Of a stretch of DNA of 39,595 nucleotides, positions 32,433 to 39,595 are shown piece by piece. The DNA comes from a virus. The notes under the pieces were generated by a model. It was not told where the DNA came from. It was given only the letters and a program-made list of their open reading frames with translations, and made no database searches. The translations under genes were made by a program, and so were the position numbers. The stretch is from positions 1 to 39,595 of IMG/VR virus record IMGVR_UViG_3300030333_000188; one strand, written 5' to 3'. Position 1 is the stretch's first letter. The number at the start of each line of letters is the position of its first letter.

Positions 32433-33088
32433 GTGTTTGGTTCTAGTGCTATAAAATATTTTATCCCATTACCTTGGAAGAGTGCAACGTTAGTTTTACT
32501 TATTGACACATCATATGCACCAGGTAATAGTTTTAAATTTTCAACTCTGAAACAATAGCAGAACTCAGCATCTGTAGATCCTACTTCAACTGAATAACTG
32601 TTTGATGTATCATTCTTCTTATCACATACAGTCAAGTTCATTACTTCACTGTCACCATAAAGACATAAGTCTGGTAGTTGATATACTGAAGCAGCACGTT
32701 GAAGTTGCTGAAGAACATTAGCATCAAGATGGAAACTAACATCCTGACTAGGAAGAGTAATTTCCTTCTCTGGAGGTTGTGTAATAATATCAGGATCGGC
32801 ATAGAAGAATCTAGTTTTAGAACGTCCTGCAGCATCACTAACAGTTACATAATTCTCTTTTGATGTATCAATAGATGGTTTCTCAAATAAAGATAACCCA
32901 CCTAAAAATGTTGAGAGATCATAGATAGACATCTGTGAATCAAACTGTTCCTCAACATCAGCATAGGCAAGAATATTTTTATTGATACTTAATGTACTTA
33001 ACCTATTGCCAGGTTTAATAACAAGAGACTTGTTGATAGAACAAAAGTTCTTTAGAATTTCAATAGTGGGTTTGGTAATCATAATCAT
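32429..33088 (-). CDS. 45: Sliding clamp, gp45-like
   Basis: Processivity clamp that tethers gp43 and, in T4, also activates late transcription. 219 residues. Recognised from position, length (T4: 228), two-domain beta-rich pattern, the LDANVLQQLQRAASV helix at the second domain start and the end KYFIALEPNT. ATGA overlap with the DUF3310 gene supports the start at 33088. Confidence 0.9.
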   Translation of the reverse strand: MIMITKPTIEILKNFCSINKSLVIKPGNRLSTLSINKNILAYADVEEQFDSQMSIYDLSTFLGGLSLFEKPSIDTSKENYVTVSDAAGRSKTRFFYADPDIITQPPEKEITLPSQDVSFHLDANVLQQLQRAASVYQLPDLCLYGDSEVMNLTVCDKKNDTSNSYSVEVGSTDAEFCYCFRVENLKLLPGAYDVSISKTNVALFQGNGIKYFIALEPNT

Positions 33089-33399
33089 TTGTCGTAATCT
33101 ACAGTAAAGGCAGAAGGAGTTCCTGCATTAGTTTGATTTGCTTTTTCGCGTTTGTCGTTGAAGTGTAGGAGGAGTAGACCATAGTGAACAATCTTTAGAA
33201 TGTCCTTTCTTGCTGTCCCTTTCCTATCATAACGTGATGCATACTTTAGAACATTACTTCTACAGAATGCTTCAGCATCACCAACAGAGTCAATGAGGTC
33301 AAGAGTCTGTACGTTTCCTACAGAATAATGACCTCGGTATGTATTAGCAATGTATTCGGAAATCTCTTTTAGATATCCATCCTCATTGTATTTCCTCAT
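33085..33399 (-). CDS. DUF3310-family protein
   Basis: 104 residues. The signature HYSVGNVQTLDLIDSV followed by EAFCRSNVLKYASRYDRKG and a helix with KDILKIVHYG matches DUF3310 (SaV-like), common in phages and sometimes annotated as nucleotide kinase. Function unknown. It directly precedes gp45. Confidence 0.82.
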   Translation of the reverse strand: MRKYNEDGYLKEISEYIANTYRGHYSVGNVQTLDLIDSVGDAEAFCRSNVLKYASRYDRKGTARKDILKIVHYGLLLLHFNDKREKANQTNAGTPSAFTVDYDK

Positions 33400-33411
33400 A
33401 ATGAAGGGTTA

Positions 33412-34482
33412 TTATTCCCCTTCATTATACTCTGTTTCTTCCCCTGCGTCAACTTTAGTATAAAGATCAAGGAATGATTGCTTAGTGTCATCATCGAAAC
33501 GGTTAACACAATGAGTGATAGCAGTCAATCTGTTGTTGAAGATGTTGAATGCTTGAACAATGTGAACAAGTCTACGTGTTGTAATCACTTCATCAACACC
33601 ACCATCAAAGAATGTCTTACGGATGATACTTGCCCACTTGACTAGGTTCTCTGCGAACTCTTTATCACATCCTTGATTTGATAGAATCTTATTCTCAATA
33701 GATGCAGATGGATACTCTTGCTCAAAAGTGATAGGGAATCTCTCAAGGAATGCTTCGTTAAGAACATTAGTTCCTATGAATCTACCATCGTCAGAACCTT
33801 TTCCTTTTGTATTAGCGGTGGCTATAATCGTGAAACCTGCAGCAGGTTTTACAAATCTTCCAATTTTCTTAAGGAATACACCCTTACCTTCAAGGATAGA
33901 TTGTAAACATAGAATCTTGTTAGATGCTAGGTCGATCTCGTCTAGGAGAAGTACTGCACCTCTTTCGAGTGCTTCAATAACAGGACCGTTATGCCATACA
34001 GTTGACCCATCGTTAAGACGGAAACCACCGATAAGATCATCTTCATCTGTCTCGATAGTAATGTTGACTCTGATCAACTCACGTCCTAGAGCAGCACATG
34101 CTTGCTCAACAGAGAAAGTCTTTCCGTTACCAGATAGACCAGTGATGAACGCAGGATAGAACATCTTAGACTGTATAATCTTCTTGAGACTATTGTAGTT
34201 ACCGAAAGGAACATAGGTGTTGTCCTTATCAGGAATGTAAGATGCCTCAACAGCAGGTTGTGCAGAAGGTGCAACAAATGCCTTATGAATTTCTTGTGCA
34301 GTAAGATTCCAACGACCACGACCTAGTTTCTGGAACTGTGGAAGTTTGTTCATTCTCTTGGTGACACTTTGAATCTGAACATTGTATTTTGTAGCGAATG
34401 CTTTTACTTGTTCTGTGTCTATGTCTCCTGCTTGAAAGAAGTTAAGGAGATCGTCTTTAGTAAAGATTGGTTGGAAAGTCAT
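33412..34482 (-). CDS. cobS: MoxR/CobS-like AAA+ ATPase
   Basis: 356 residues. Order: N-terminal helical domain (about 1-70), then Walker A GLSGNGKT (115-122), the DDLIGGFRL insert near 148-156, Walker B LLLDEID (178-184), IATANTKGKG sensor and a helical lid. Cyanophages carry this gene as 'cobS', after a subunit of aerobic cobaltochelatase. A VWA/CobT-like protein four genes away suggests a MoxR-VWA pair, which remodels partner enzymes. Both a sigma70 promoter and a late box lie just upstream. Confidence 0.85.
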   Translation of the reverse strand: MTFQPIFTKDDLLNFFQAGDIDTEQVKAFATKYNVQIQSVTKRMNKLPQFQKLGRGRWNLTAQEIHKAFVAPSAQPAVEASYIPDKDNTYVPFGNYNSLKKIIQSKMFYPAFITGLSGNGKTFSVEQACAALGRELIRVNITIETDEDDLIGGFRLNDGSTVWHNGPVIEALERGAVLLLDEIDLASNKILCLQSILEGKGVFLKKIGRFVKPAAGFTIIATANTKGKGSDDGRFIGTNVLNEAFLERFPITFEQEYPSASIENKILSNQGCDKEFAENLVKWASIIRKTFFDGGVDEVITTRRLVHIVQAFNIFNNRLTAITHCVNRFDDDTKQSFLDLYTKVDAGEETEYNEGE

Positions 34483-34500
34483 GATGTAATCGGAATCATT

Positions 34501-34508
34501 TATTTATA
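34501..34508 (-). promoter_or_regulatory. Late promoter TATAAATA before cobS
   Basis: Exact TATAAATA on the minus strand, 19 bases before the cobS ATG and downstream of a sigma70-type promoter. Confidence 0.7.
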
Positions 34509-34513
34509 CATTT

Positions 34514-34542
34514 ATTATAATAGTAAACGATACCATTTGCAA
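34514..34542 (-). promoter_or_regulatory. Sigma70 promoter of cobS, TTGCAA-N17-TATAAT
   Basis: TTGCAA (34537-34542) and TATAAT (34514-34519) with 17 bp between them, minus strand. Together with the late box it would express cobS early and late. Confidence 0.65.
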
Positions 34543-34559
34543 GCCAGGTGGTACACTAA

Positions 34560-34724
34560 TTAAACTGTCCACTCTCTTTTAAGCTGTCTGATATCACTTA
34601 CTCCATACATCGCTTTACAACGTTGTTCAGCATCTTCTCTTAAATTTGATTCGGTTGTAAATTCTACTTTAGTTAATCTATTAGATTGTAATAGAATATA
34701 GGCAGACCATTTAGTAGTTTTCAT
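34560..34724 (-). CDS. 54-aa protein upstream of cobS
   Basis: Reads MKTTKWSAYILLQSNRLTKV and ends VSDIRQLKREWTV. A short alpha-beta sequence with balanced charge; the stop is 18 bases before the cobS -35 box. No ribosome site is obvious. Function unknown. Confidence 0.6.
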   Translation of the reverse strand: MKTTKWSAYILLQSNRLTKVEFTTESNLREDAEQRCKAMYGVSDIRQLKREWTV

Positions 34725-34792
34725 AAAAGTGTGCTTGCTTGAACTGTTTTGTTAGGATCTCCGAACACTAAATATTACAGGAGGTAAAGACA

Positions 34793-34969
34793 ATGTTACA
34801 AATTAATTGGAAGATACCAGATGTTCCAGAATACGATCCAGAAATTCATAATCCTGAGAAGGTCTTTGCCCTGCTGTGTTATCGTGGAGTCCACTATGCA
34901 AAGTGGGTTTACTTAGATGTGATCTTTAATAAGAACTGGAATCTATTTAATCCTAGGAAGGTCAAATAG
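34793..34969 (+). CDS. 58-aa DUF4278-like protein, opposite strand
   Basis: AGGAGGT seven bases before the ATG is the best ribosome site in this gap. The product reads MLQINWKIPDVPEYDPE, then LLCYRGVHYAKW, a DUF4278-like YRGxxY motif. It is one of only five rightward genes in the window and converges on pcyA, sharing 27 bases at the 3' ends. Function unknown. Confidence 0.72.
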   Translation: MLQINWKIPDVPEYDPEIHNPEKVFALLCYRGVHYAKWVYLDVIFNKNWNLFNPRKVK

Positions 34970-35623
34970 TACATTATCTATGTAATCATTTGCCCAAGTT
35001 TCATCAAATAAATTTACAAGAATGGCACGTGTTTTGTCATTCTTTTTTTGTTGTTTACAATAATGAATCTGGTCATCATATCTTAGCATAGTCATGATCC
35101 AGTTGTCATCCTTTTCAGCAGAATCTACTAGATCACAATATGTTTTTAAATAGTTTACTACAAGAACATAGAAGTTTGATATGTCTTTGTCATTACTTAA
35201 ACGCATAAACTTAGCATAAGGAGAAAATACATCATCACCCCATGCAGGTATATGTCTCTTCTCACTAAAGTCAAAAGCATTACTAATATCTCTAATCTTA
35301 TCCCACTCTTCAAATCCTTTTACTGGTGATACGTCAACAATAGCAGCACTAACAATCTTATCGTTAGCAACTATATCACATCCAAAGATAGGTAAATTAT
35401 AATTAGGGTCTGGAAAAAATACACAGTGTAGTATCTTTAATCCTTTTAGTTCTGCTAGTTCTAAATGTATCTTCCTAAGTTTAGGTGTCTTGTACATTGT
35501 ATTTCTAATGATAAGATCTTCCCTTTTAACTTCTGGCATAGGACACTTTAATGGTTCTACACCTTCAAAGTCCTGCATACAGTATGCTAATAGAACTGCT
35601 ATGTCCTGATTAATATTATGCAT
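34943..35623 (-). CDS. pcyA: Phycocyanobilin:ferredoxin oxidoreductase
   Basis: Reduces biliverdin IXalpha to phycocyanobilin, using host ferredoxin. The 226 residues match cyanobacterial PcyA along their length as I recall it. Catalytic residues are kept: Glu55 (KIHLELAEL), His66 (ILHCVF) and Asp83 (IFGCDIV), equivalent to Glu76, His88 and Asp105. SAAIVDVSP and the C-terminal IHYCKQQKKNDKTR are diagnostic and argue against PebB. The start overlaps the pebS end by 8 bases. It is a known cyanophage auxiliary gene. Confidence 0.93.
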   Translation of the reverse strand: MHNINQDIAVLLAYCMQDFEGVEPLKCPMPEVKREDLIIRNTMYKTPKLRKIHLELAELKGLKILHCVFFPDPNYNLPIFGCDIVANDKIVSAAIVDVSPVKGFEEWDKIRDISNAFDFSEKRHIPAWGDDVFSPYAKFMRLSNDKDISNFYVLVVNYLKTYCDLVDSAEKDDNWIMTMLRYDDQIHYCKQQKKNDKTRAILVNLFDETWANDYIDNVLFDLPRIK

Positions 35624-36239
35624 AACTGAAAAAGAACTCCTTGATTAGTTTATCTGATTCTTCTTTACCAAAAGCACTACCTAGATATCCTGAGATAGGG
35701 TCAAGTCTTATCATATACTTATCAAAATCATTATAGCAACTAGTATCCTCTCCTGTGGGTTGTGCTTCATCTAACATCTTTTTATATACCGATAGATATT
35801 TTTTAAAGTCAGGAAGATAATCATCTACCTCAGACATAGTGCAATACCTAACAAATATATTTTCAGAAAAATGATTACCAGGTTCAAAGAATCTATATGT
35901 TCCTTCTGCTTTTGGTAACTCAGGTACAGACATTAGATATTTTTCTACAGGATGTTGGAAGTCAAATACTATGATGACTTTCTTTTCAAAGAACCCCATG
36001 AGATCCATACCAAAACAGGGAAGGTTATGTCCTGTCTTAGGATAGATTACATTGTTATGAATGTTTAGTTTGTCATCCCATATATCAACATGCCTAGACT
36101 TAATAAAATGTTTACCAGAATACAAGTCAGCAGTGAGGTTTACTCCCCTGTCATTGATCCAGTGAACATGTTGTTTTTCAAATGTCAAATCAGGAAACGT
36201 TTCAAAAACCGCTTCCTGATAATTTTTCCAGAGACTCAT
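35616..36239 (-). CDS. pebS: Phycoerythrobilin synthase
   Basis: Phage-type bilin reductase that takes biliverdin through 15,16-dihydrobiliverdin to phycoerythrobilin in one enzyme. The 207 residues carry the FDBR core: YPKTGHNLPCFGMDLM with Asp79, VFDFQHPVEKYLMS, GNHFSENIFVRYC and RLDPISGYL with Asp180. The two aspartates correspond to Asp105 and Asp206 of P-SSM2 PebS as I remember that protein. PebA is the alternative; overall similarity favours PebS. It is shorter than 233 because it lacks an N-terminal extension. Directly before pcyA and after the VWA gene (ATGA). Confidence 0.9.
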   Translation of the reverse strand: MSLWKNYQEAVFETFPDLTFEKQHVHWINDRGVNLTADLYSGKHFIKSRHVDIWDDKLNIHNNVIYPKTGHNLPCFGMDLMGFFEKKVIIVFDFQHPVEKYLMSVPELPKAEGTYRFFEPGNHFSENIFVRYCTMSEVDDYLPDFKKYLSVYKKMLDEAQPTGEDTSCYNDFDKYMIRLDPISGYLGSAFGKEESDKLIKEFFFSYA

Positions 36240-38398
36240 GCTATTTGATTGATGAATGCGTTGAGGATTGTCTTGTTAGTCATCTTAGAACCCATGTGCT
36301 TTTTGAATGCACGTTGTAGTTCTGCCTTAGTAGCAACCTCACTCTTTTGCTTGACTTCGATATCCTGAGTTCCTTCTCCGTTACCTCTGTCAGGCATGAA
36401 GAATGCTTCAGTAAATCCACAGTCATTCTTGATAGATGCCCATCTTTCTTTTCTCCATTGCTTATCTAGTTTCTCATAGTCTGCCATAGCGTACTGTCTG
36501 AACATACGATTTGCATCACCTTTGTTGCATAGACGAATACCTACCCAGTTGTAATCAGTAATTTCTCTAAGGAAACCTACGATACCTGATGTAGTAGCAC
36601 TTGAGCAAGTATCTATTTTCTTAGTGTAACCAGTTGTTCTATCACGTAAGAAGTAAACTTTACCATAAGTAGTTGCTAGACTCTTTGAATACCACTGACC
36701 TTCGTTGTGCTCATAAGTTGACTTAGCAGTGAAGTTCATTGGTTGTGCTTCGCCATCAGTTAGACAGATAACATTTACTTTAGATACTTTCTCTTCTTTC
36801 TTTAGTCTGTCAACAATTTGACGTGAAGCATATAGTGCTTCTGCTAATGGAGTTCCACCTAAACTATACTCTTGACAATATCCTAACTGTGAGTTATGGA
36901 AACTGTGGCACTGTAGGAAGAGATACTTCATTGACTCTTCAAGATCTCTAGTGCGTTGTCTAGAAGATAAGAACTCTAGTAAATCTACATCATCACCAAT
37001 CGCTAACTGATTTTCTTTTGGTGACATGCATGGATGAGTATGATCATTACCATGATAGTAGTAACCTCTACCACCTTTGAAACCACTAGCAAATCCGTAT
37101 ACTCTGAATGGAATGTTTACTTTTTTGCAGAACCAAACTAGATTGTATACTTGCTTAAGTGTATCAAGGATAGTCCAAGACATAGAACCAGACCAGTCAA
37201 GATACATTACAAGACCGTGATTCTTACCATCTGGAACAACAGTGATTTTCTTAAAGATATCATCTGTTAACTTGTACTTGTGAAGTGCATTTGTATTGAT
37301 AACACCTGTCTTAGAAGTTGCCTGTCTCTTGTAGTTCTCTGCAGACTTCTTCATTTCAAACTGTTTTACAAGATAGTTTACAGTTTTAGATGCTGACTTT
37401 TTGAAATCAAGATACTTTCTGATTCCATAGTTAAGTTGCTCCATATACCAGTCTTGTGTCTCACGTGAAGACATTGCTCTACCGTTGAAGTGATAGTATA
37501 GTGTCTCTGTAATTTGCTTAGAAGGTATGATGAATTTGTCTAAGTCGATCTTTGGTAAGTCTAAGTAAACCCACTCTTTAGCATCCTCATCAATTAATGA
37601 ATCTAATGCTTCTATAAATGCTGCATCTGTTTTTGCTTCTGTCTCAACAGTACCTGTATCTCCACCCATAGTAGAAGGTAGTGGTGCATCTTGCTCATCT
37701 TCATCTCCCTCATCTTCTGGATTAGAGTCTGACTGAGCAGGTTTCTTAGAGTCAATTCTTTGCTCTTCACCTTGATTGTCTGATTGAGATGGAGTCATTT
37801 CAAAGTCATCTAAATCAAAGTCCATGTCATTTCCTTCGTTAGGTAATGATGCAAGTTTCTCTAGATCTTTCTCTTCCATCAAACCATATAGTTCGATTGC
37901 TAGTTCTACAACTTCATCAAAAGTTTTTGTTGCACCTGCACGTTCTACATATACTCTCTCTTCATCAGTGAACTCCATGTCATAGCAACCTTTGTAGAAT
38001 AGATTGATACGATCAATAAAAGCAATCTCATTTACATCTTCGTTAGCAACACCAAAGAAGTCATCCTTCCATAACTCTGCATATCCATTGAAGAAAGTTT
38101 TCTTAAGACCTGGATATGCTGCTCTCATCAACTTCTCGATTCTTACATCCTCTAGAACATTAAGGAATGACTTGTTAACATTATCTGGTCTTTCGTTAGG
38201 TGTGTATAGTGCATGTCCTACCTCATGACCTACTAGAAGATCGTATACTGTGTTAGAAGCATTCTTCCAGATAGGAAGACATAGTAGACGCTTCTCTGTA
38301 TCGAAATATGCTGTGCTTACCTTACGATGCTCTACTGTAAGGTTTTCTGTTGCTAGTAGTCTAGCGAGTGTTCCTTTGACTTCTTGATTGATGTTCAT
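36236..38398 (-). CDS. CobT-like VWA protein with HExxH motif
   Basis: 720 residues. GHEVGHALY at 57-65 is a zinc-protease-like HExxH, followed by NVLEDVRIEKLM (80-91). A long acidic low-complexity linker spans about 183-260. A C-terminal VWA domain has the MIDAS motif YLDWSGSM (399-406) and CLTDGEA. This is the layout of CobT/NorD-type partners of MoxR ATPases. With the cobS-like gene it may form a chaperone or chelatase pair. It is unclear whether HExxH is catalytic. Overlaps both neighbours by four bases. Confidence 0.82.
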   Translation of the reverse strand: MNINQEVKGTLARLLATENLTVEHRKVSTAYFDTEKRLLCLPIWKNASNTVYDLLVGHEVGHALYTPNERPDNVNKSFLNVLEDVRIEKLMRAAYPGLKKTFFNGYAELWKDDFFGVANEDVNEIAFIDRINLFYKGCYDMEFTDEERVYVERAGATKTFDEVVELAIELYGLMEEKDLEKLASLPNEGNDMDFDLDDFEMTPSQSDNQGEEQRIDSKKPAQSDSNPEDEGDEDEQDAPLPSTMGGDTGTVETEAKTDAAFIEALDSLIDEDAKEWVYLDLPKIDLDKFIIPSKQITETLYYHFNGRAMSSRETQDWYMEQLNYGIRKYLDFKKSASKTVNYLVKQFEMKKSAENYKRQATSKTGVINTNALHKYKLTDDIFKKITVVPDGKNHGLVMYLDWSGSMSWTILDTLKQVYNLVWFCKKVNIPFRVYGFASGFKGGRGYYYHGNDHTHPCMSPKENQLAIGDDVDLLEFLSSRQRTRDLEESMKYLFLQCHSFHNSQLGYCQEYSLGGTPLAEALYASRQIVDRLKKEEKVSKVNVICLTDGEAQPMNFTAKSTYEHNEGQWYSKSLATTYGKVYFLRDRTTGYTKKIDTCSSATTSGIVGFLREITDYNWVGIRLCNKGDANRMFRQYAMADYEKLDKQWRKERWASIKNDCGFTEAFFMPDRGNGEGTQDIEVKQKSEVATKAELQRAFKKHMGSKMTNKTILNAFINQIA

Positions 38399-38640
38399 TG
38401 CTGTTCCTTAGATGTCTTTATTATAGCGGAACTGTCAACAGGTGCGACCACTTGTGTGCCACTTTTCTGATTGGCATTCCAATGTCGTACTACCCCTGAT
38501 ATAATAAAACAATTAGTAATGAGATACCAAGCACAGATAACAGATCGAACAACGACCACAGCATTATCATATTCCTTCGTTGTTTCATCATTAAAAGATC
38601 CTAATGAGTACTTCCATATTTTCCAAGCTTTATGCATCAT
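38395..38640 (-). CDS. 81-aa membrane protein
   Basis: Starts MMHKAWKIWKYSLGSF and has one membrane segment near 28-50 (VVVVRSVICAWYLITNCFII), then a polar tail. Its start overlaps the gp46 end by 11 bases and its stop overlaps the VWA gene. The leader holds no clear ribosome site. Function unknown. Confidence 0.7.
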   Translation of the reverse strand: MMHKAWKIWKYSLGSFNDETTKEYDNAVVVVRSVICAWYLITNCFIISGVVRHWNANQKSGTQVVAPVDSSAIIKTSKEQQ

Positions 38641-39595
38641 CTACCATTTTACTGAAATCATTTATCTTTTCAAAGGATAAAGTTCGTTTGAATTTATCCA
38701 TAAGAATTTCACCTTTATGTGATATCACAAATAAATTTGTGTCAGCACCTAGTTTTAAAAGTATACTGATTAGATCATTTGTTGCAGCAGCATCAAGAGA
38801 ACTATCAAATACTTCATCAAGAATCAACAGATTAGTTGCTGCTGAGTTCTTCATACGTGCTACCTCTCTCCAAGTAAAGAGAAGTGCTAAGTCAATCTTT
38901 TGTTTCTCACCTTCTGAGAATGATGAGTAACTAAACTCATCTCTAAACCTACTCTTAATAACTTCATTAAACTCTTCATCAAGAGTAAAGTTAAAGTAGG
39001 TATCCATACTGTGAAGATATTTATTAATAAGATTATTGAATACAGGCACATACTTTCTAATAATTTTTGCTTTGATACCTGAGTCTCTCAATAAATTAGC
39101 AACGACTTTGAACTCATCTAGTTCTTCTGATACCTTACCACACTTGTCTCTGACATCTTCTAGATCTAATTCAAGAGACTTTAGTATATGATTCTCCTTA
39201 TCAATGTTAGGAGTATCATGTTCTAACTTATCTAATTCCTTTTCAATAGTAAGTACATCTTTTTCTAAACGAATAATGTCTCTATCATAAGATGATACCT
39301 GACTACGAAGTTGATATACCTCTTCAGATATAGTTTCTAGTTCCTGTATAGTTTCTACAAGAGTAGAAATCTGTTCTTTAAATTCGTTTGTTTTCTTTGT
39401 AAGAGATACACCATCCTTTGTTAGAATATCTACCTTATCCTTTTTAAAATCTGGATTAATAACCTGAGTACATGTAGGACATGTATCATTGTTCTTAAAG
39501 AATTTTGTTTCTTTAGTGACTCTCCTTAGTTCTGATTTGATATCAGATTCAGTAGACCTTAACTCTTGTAGTGATTTCTTATGACTATCAAAGTC
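38630..39595 (-). CDS. 46: Recombination endonuclease subunit gp46 (5' part beyond window)
   Basis: SbcC/Rad50-like ATPase partner of nuclease gp47, used for host DNA breakdown and recombination. Only the C-terminal 321 codons are here. Translated from the edge: a coiled coil with the zinc hook CPTC near visible residue 39, a second coil, the ABC signature SFSEGEKQKIDLAL, Walker B LLILDEVFDSS and the H-loop FVISHKG. The N-terminal Walker A lies beyond 39595. The hook to signature order is standard for this family. Confidence 0.94.
   Translation of the reverse strand, partial: DFDSHKKSLQELRSTESDIKSELRRVTKETKFFKNNDTCPTCTQVINPDFKKDKVDILTKDGVSLTKKTNEFKEQISTLVETIQELETISEEVYQLRSQVSSYDRDIIRLEKDVLTIEKELDKLEHDTPNIDKENHILKSLELDLEDVRDKCGKVSEELDEFKVVANLLRDSGIKAKIIRKYVPVFNNLINKYLHSMDTYFNFTLDEEFNEVIKSRFRDEFSYSSFSEGEKQKIDLALLFTWREVARMKNSAATNLLILDEVFDSSLDAAATNDLISILLKLGADTNLFVISHKGEILMDKFKRTLSFEKINDFSKMVDDA

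Noticed and set aside
34768-34774. CTAAATA late box for the rightward DUF4278-like gene
   Set aside because: The start expected from it would remove or cut the AGGAGGT ribosome site, so it is probably chance.
34943-35623. PebB instead of PcyA
   Set aside because: IVDVSP occurs in PebB-like proteins too, but the IHYCKQQKKNDKTR end and HLELA/ILHCV context match PcyA.
38420-38438. Sigma70 promoter before the VWA gene
   Set aside because: TTGACA and TATAAT are only 7 bases apart, and no -35 exists at 16-18 bases from TATAAT.
1-39595. CRISPR arrays, insertion sequences, integrase or attachment sites
   Set aside because: No regular spaced repeats, transposase or integrase genes were seen. The direct repeat at 964-989 and 1166-1191 is explained by the two aptamer-like sequences.

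Overview
The window looks like part of the genome of a T4-like marine cyanophage (cyanomyovirus infecting Synechococcus or Prochlorococcus). The evidence is a near-complete T4-type replication and recombination core (gp43, gp44, gp62, gp45, gp41, gp61, UvsX, gp46, RegA, NrdA, NrdB). It is interleaved with cyanophage host-type genes: talC, pstS, hsp20, mazG, cobS, pcyA and pebS. Coding is dense, AT-rich and almost entirely leftward (minus strand). Start and stop codons overlap very often (ATGA, TAATG). There is no sign of integration functions, CRISPR or insertion sequences, and I could not fold a tRNA.

Layout from left to right; transcription runs right to left unless stated. 1-643: talC (3' end cut by the window). 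663-1538: a regulatory and RNA-rich stretch. It holds a talC promoter whose -35 box sits in the loop of a terminator, three tiny proteins, a glutamine-riboswitch-like aptamer (downstream-peptide class) with a second, split copy around a 59-aa ORF, and a structured apparently noncoding RNA of about 260 nt with its own sigma70 promoter and terminator. 1552-6312: two small genes, nrdB, nrdA, primase gp61. 6305-14389: conserved cyanophage proteins, including a likely virion protein, a 621-aa basic protein, a nucleotidyltransferase, a PD-(D/E)XK-like nuclease candidate and a zinc-ribbon peptide. 14386-20338: mazG, gp41, a 2OG oxygenase, uvsX, a small protein and gp43. 20335-23488: two possible Sm-like proteins, small ORFs, pstS, a JmjC/cupin oxygenase and hsp20. 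23647-26330: four rightward genes for secreted or membrane proteins, one without a recognisable start codon. 26320-28298: membrane proteins and another 2OG oxygenase. 28325-33399: regA, gp62, dam, a 2OG oxygenase, a membrane protein, gp44, two unknowns, gp45 and DUF3310. 33412-38640: a MoxR/CobS-like AAA ATPase and a CobT-like VWA protein, separated by a small ORF, a rightward DUF4278-like ORF, pcyA and pebS. 38630-39595: the 3' part of gp46.

How the genes fit together: replisome, clamp, clamp loader and recombination genes copy the genome. NrdA/NrdB supply dNTPs, and TalC is thought to steer host carbon toward pentose phosphates. MazG and PstS act on the host nutrient state, and the aptamers suggest nitrogen (glutamine) sensing. 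PebS and PcyA make phycobilins from host biliverdin. The T4 late-promoter motif (NATAAATA or CTAAATA) occurs before several genes, twice next to a sigma70-type -10 box, which suggests early plus late expression.
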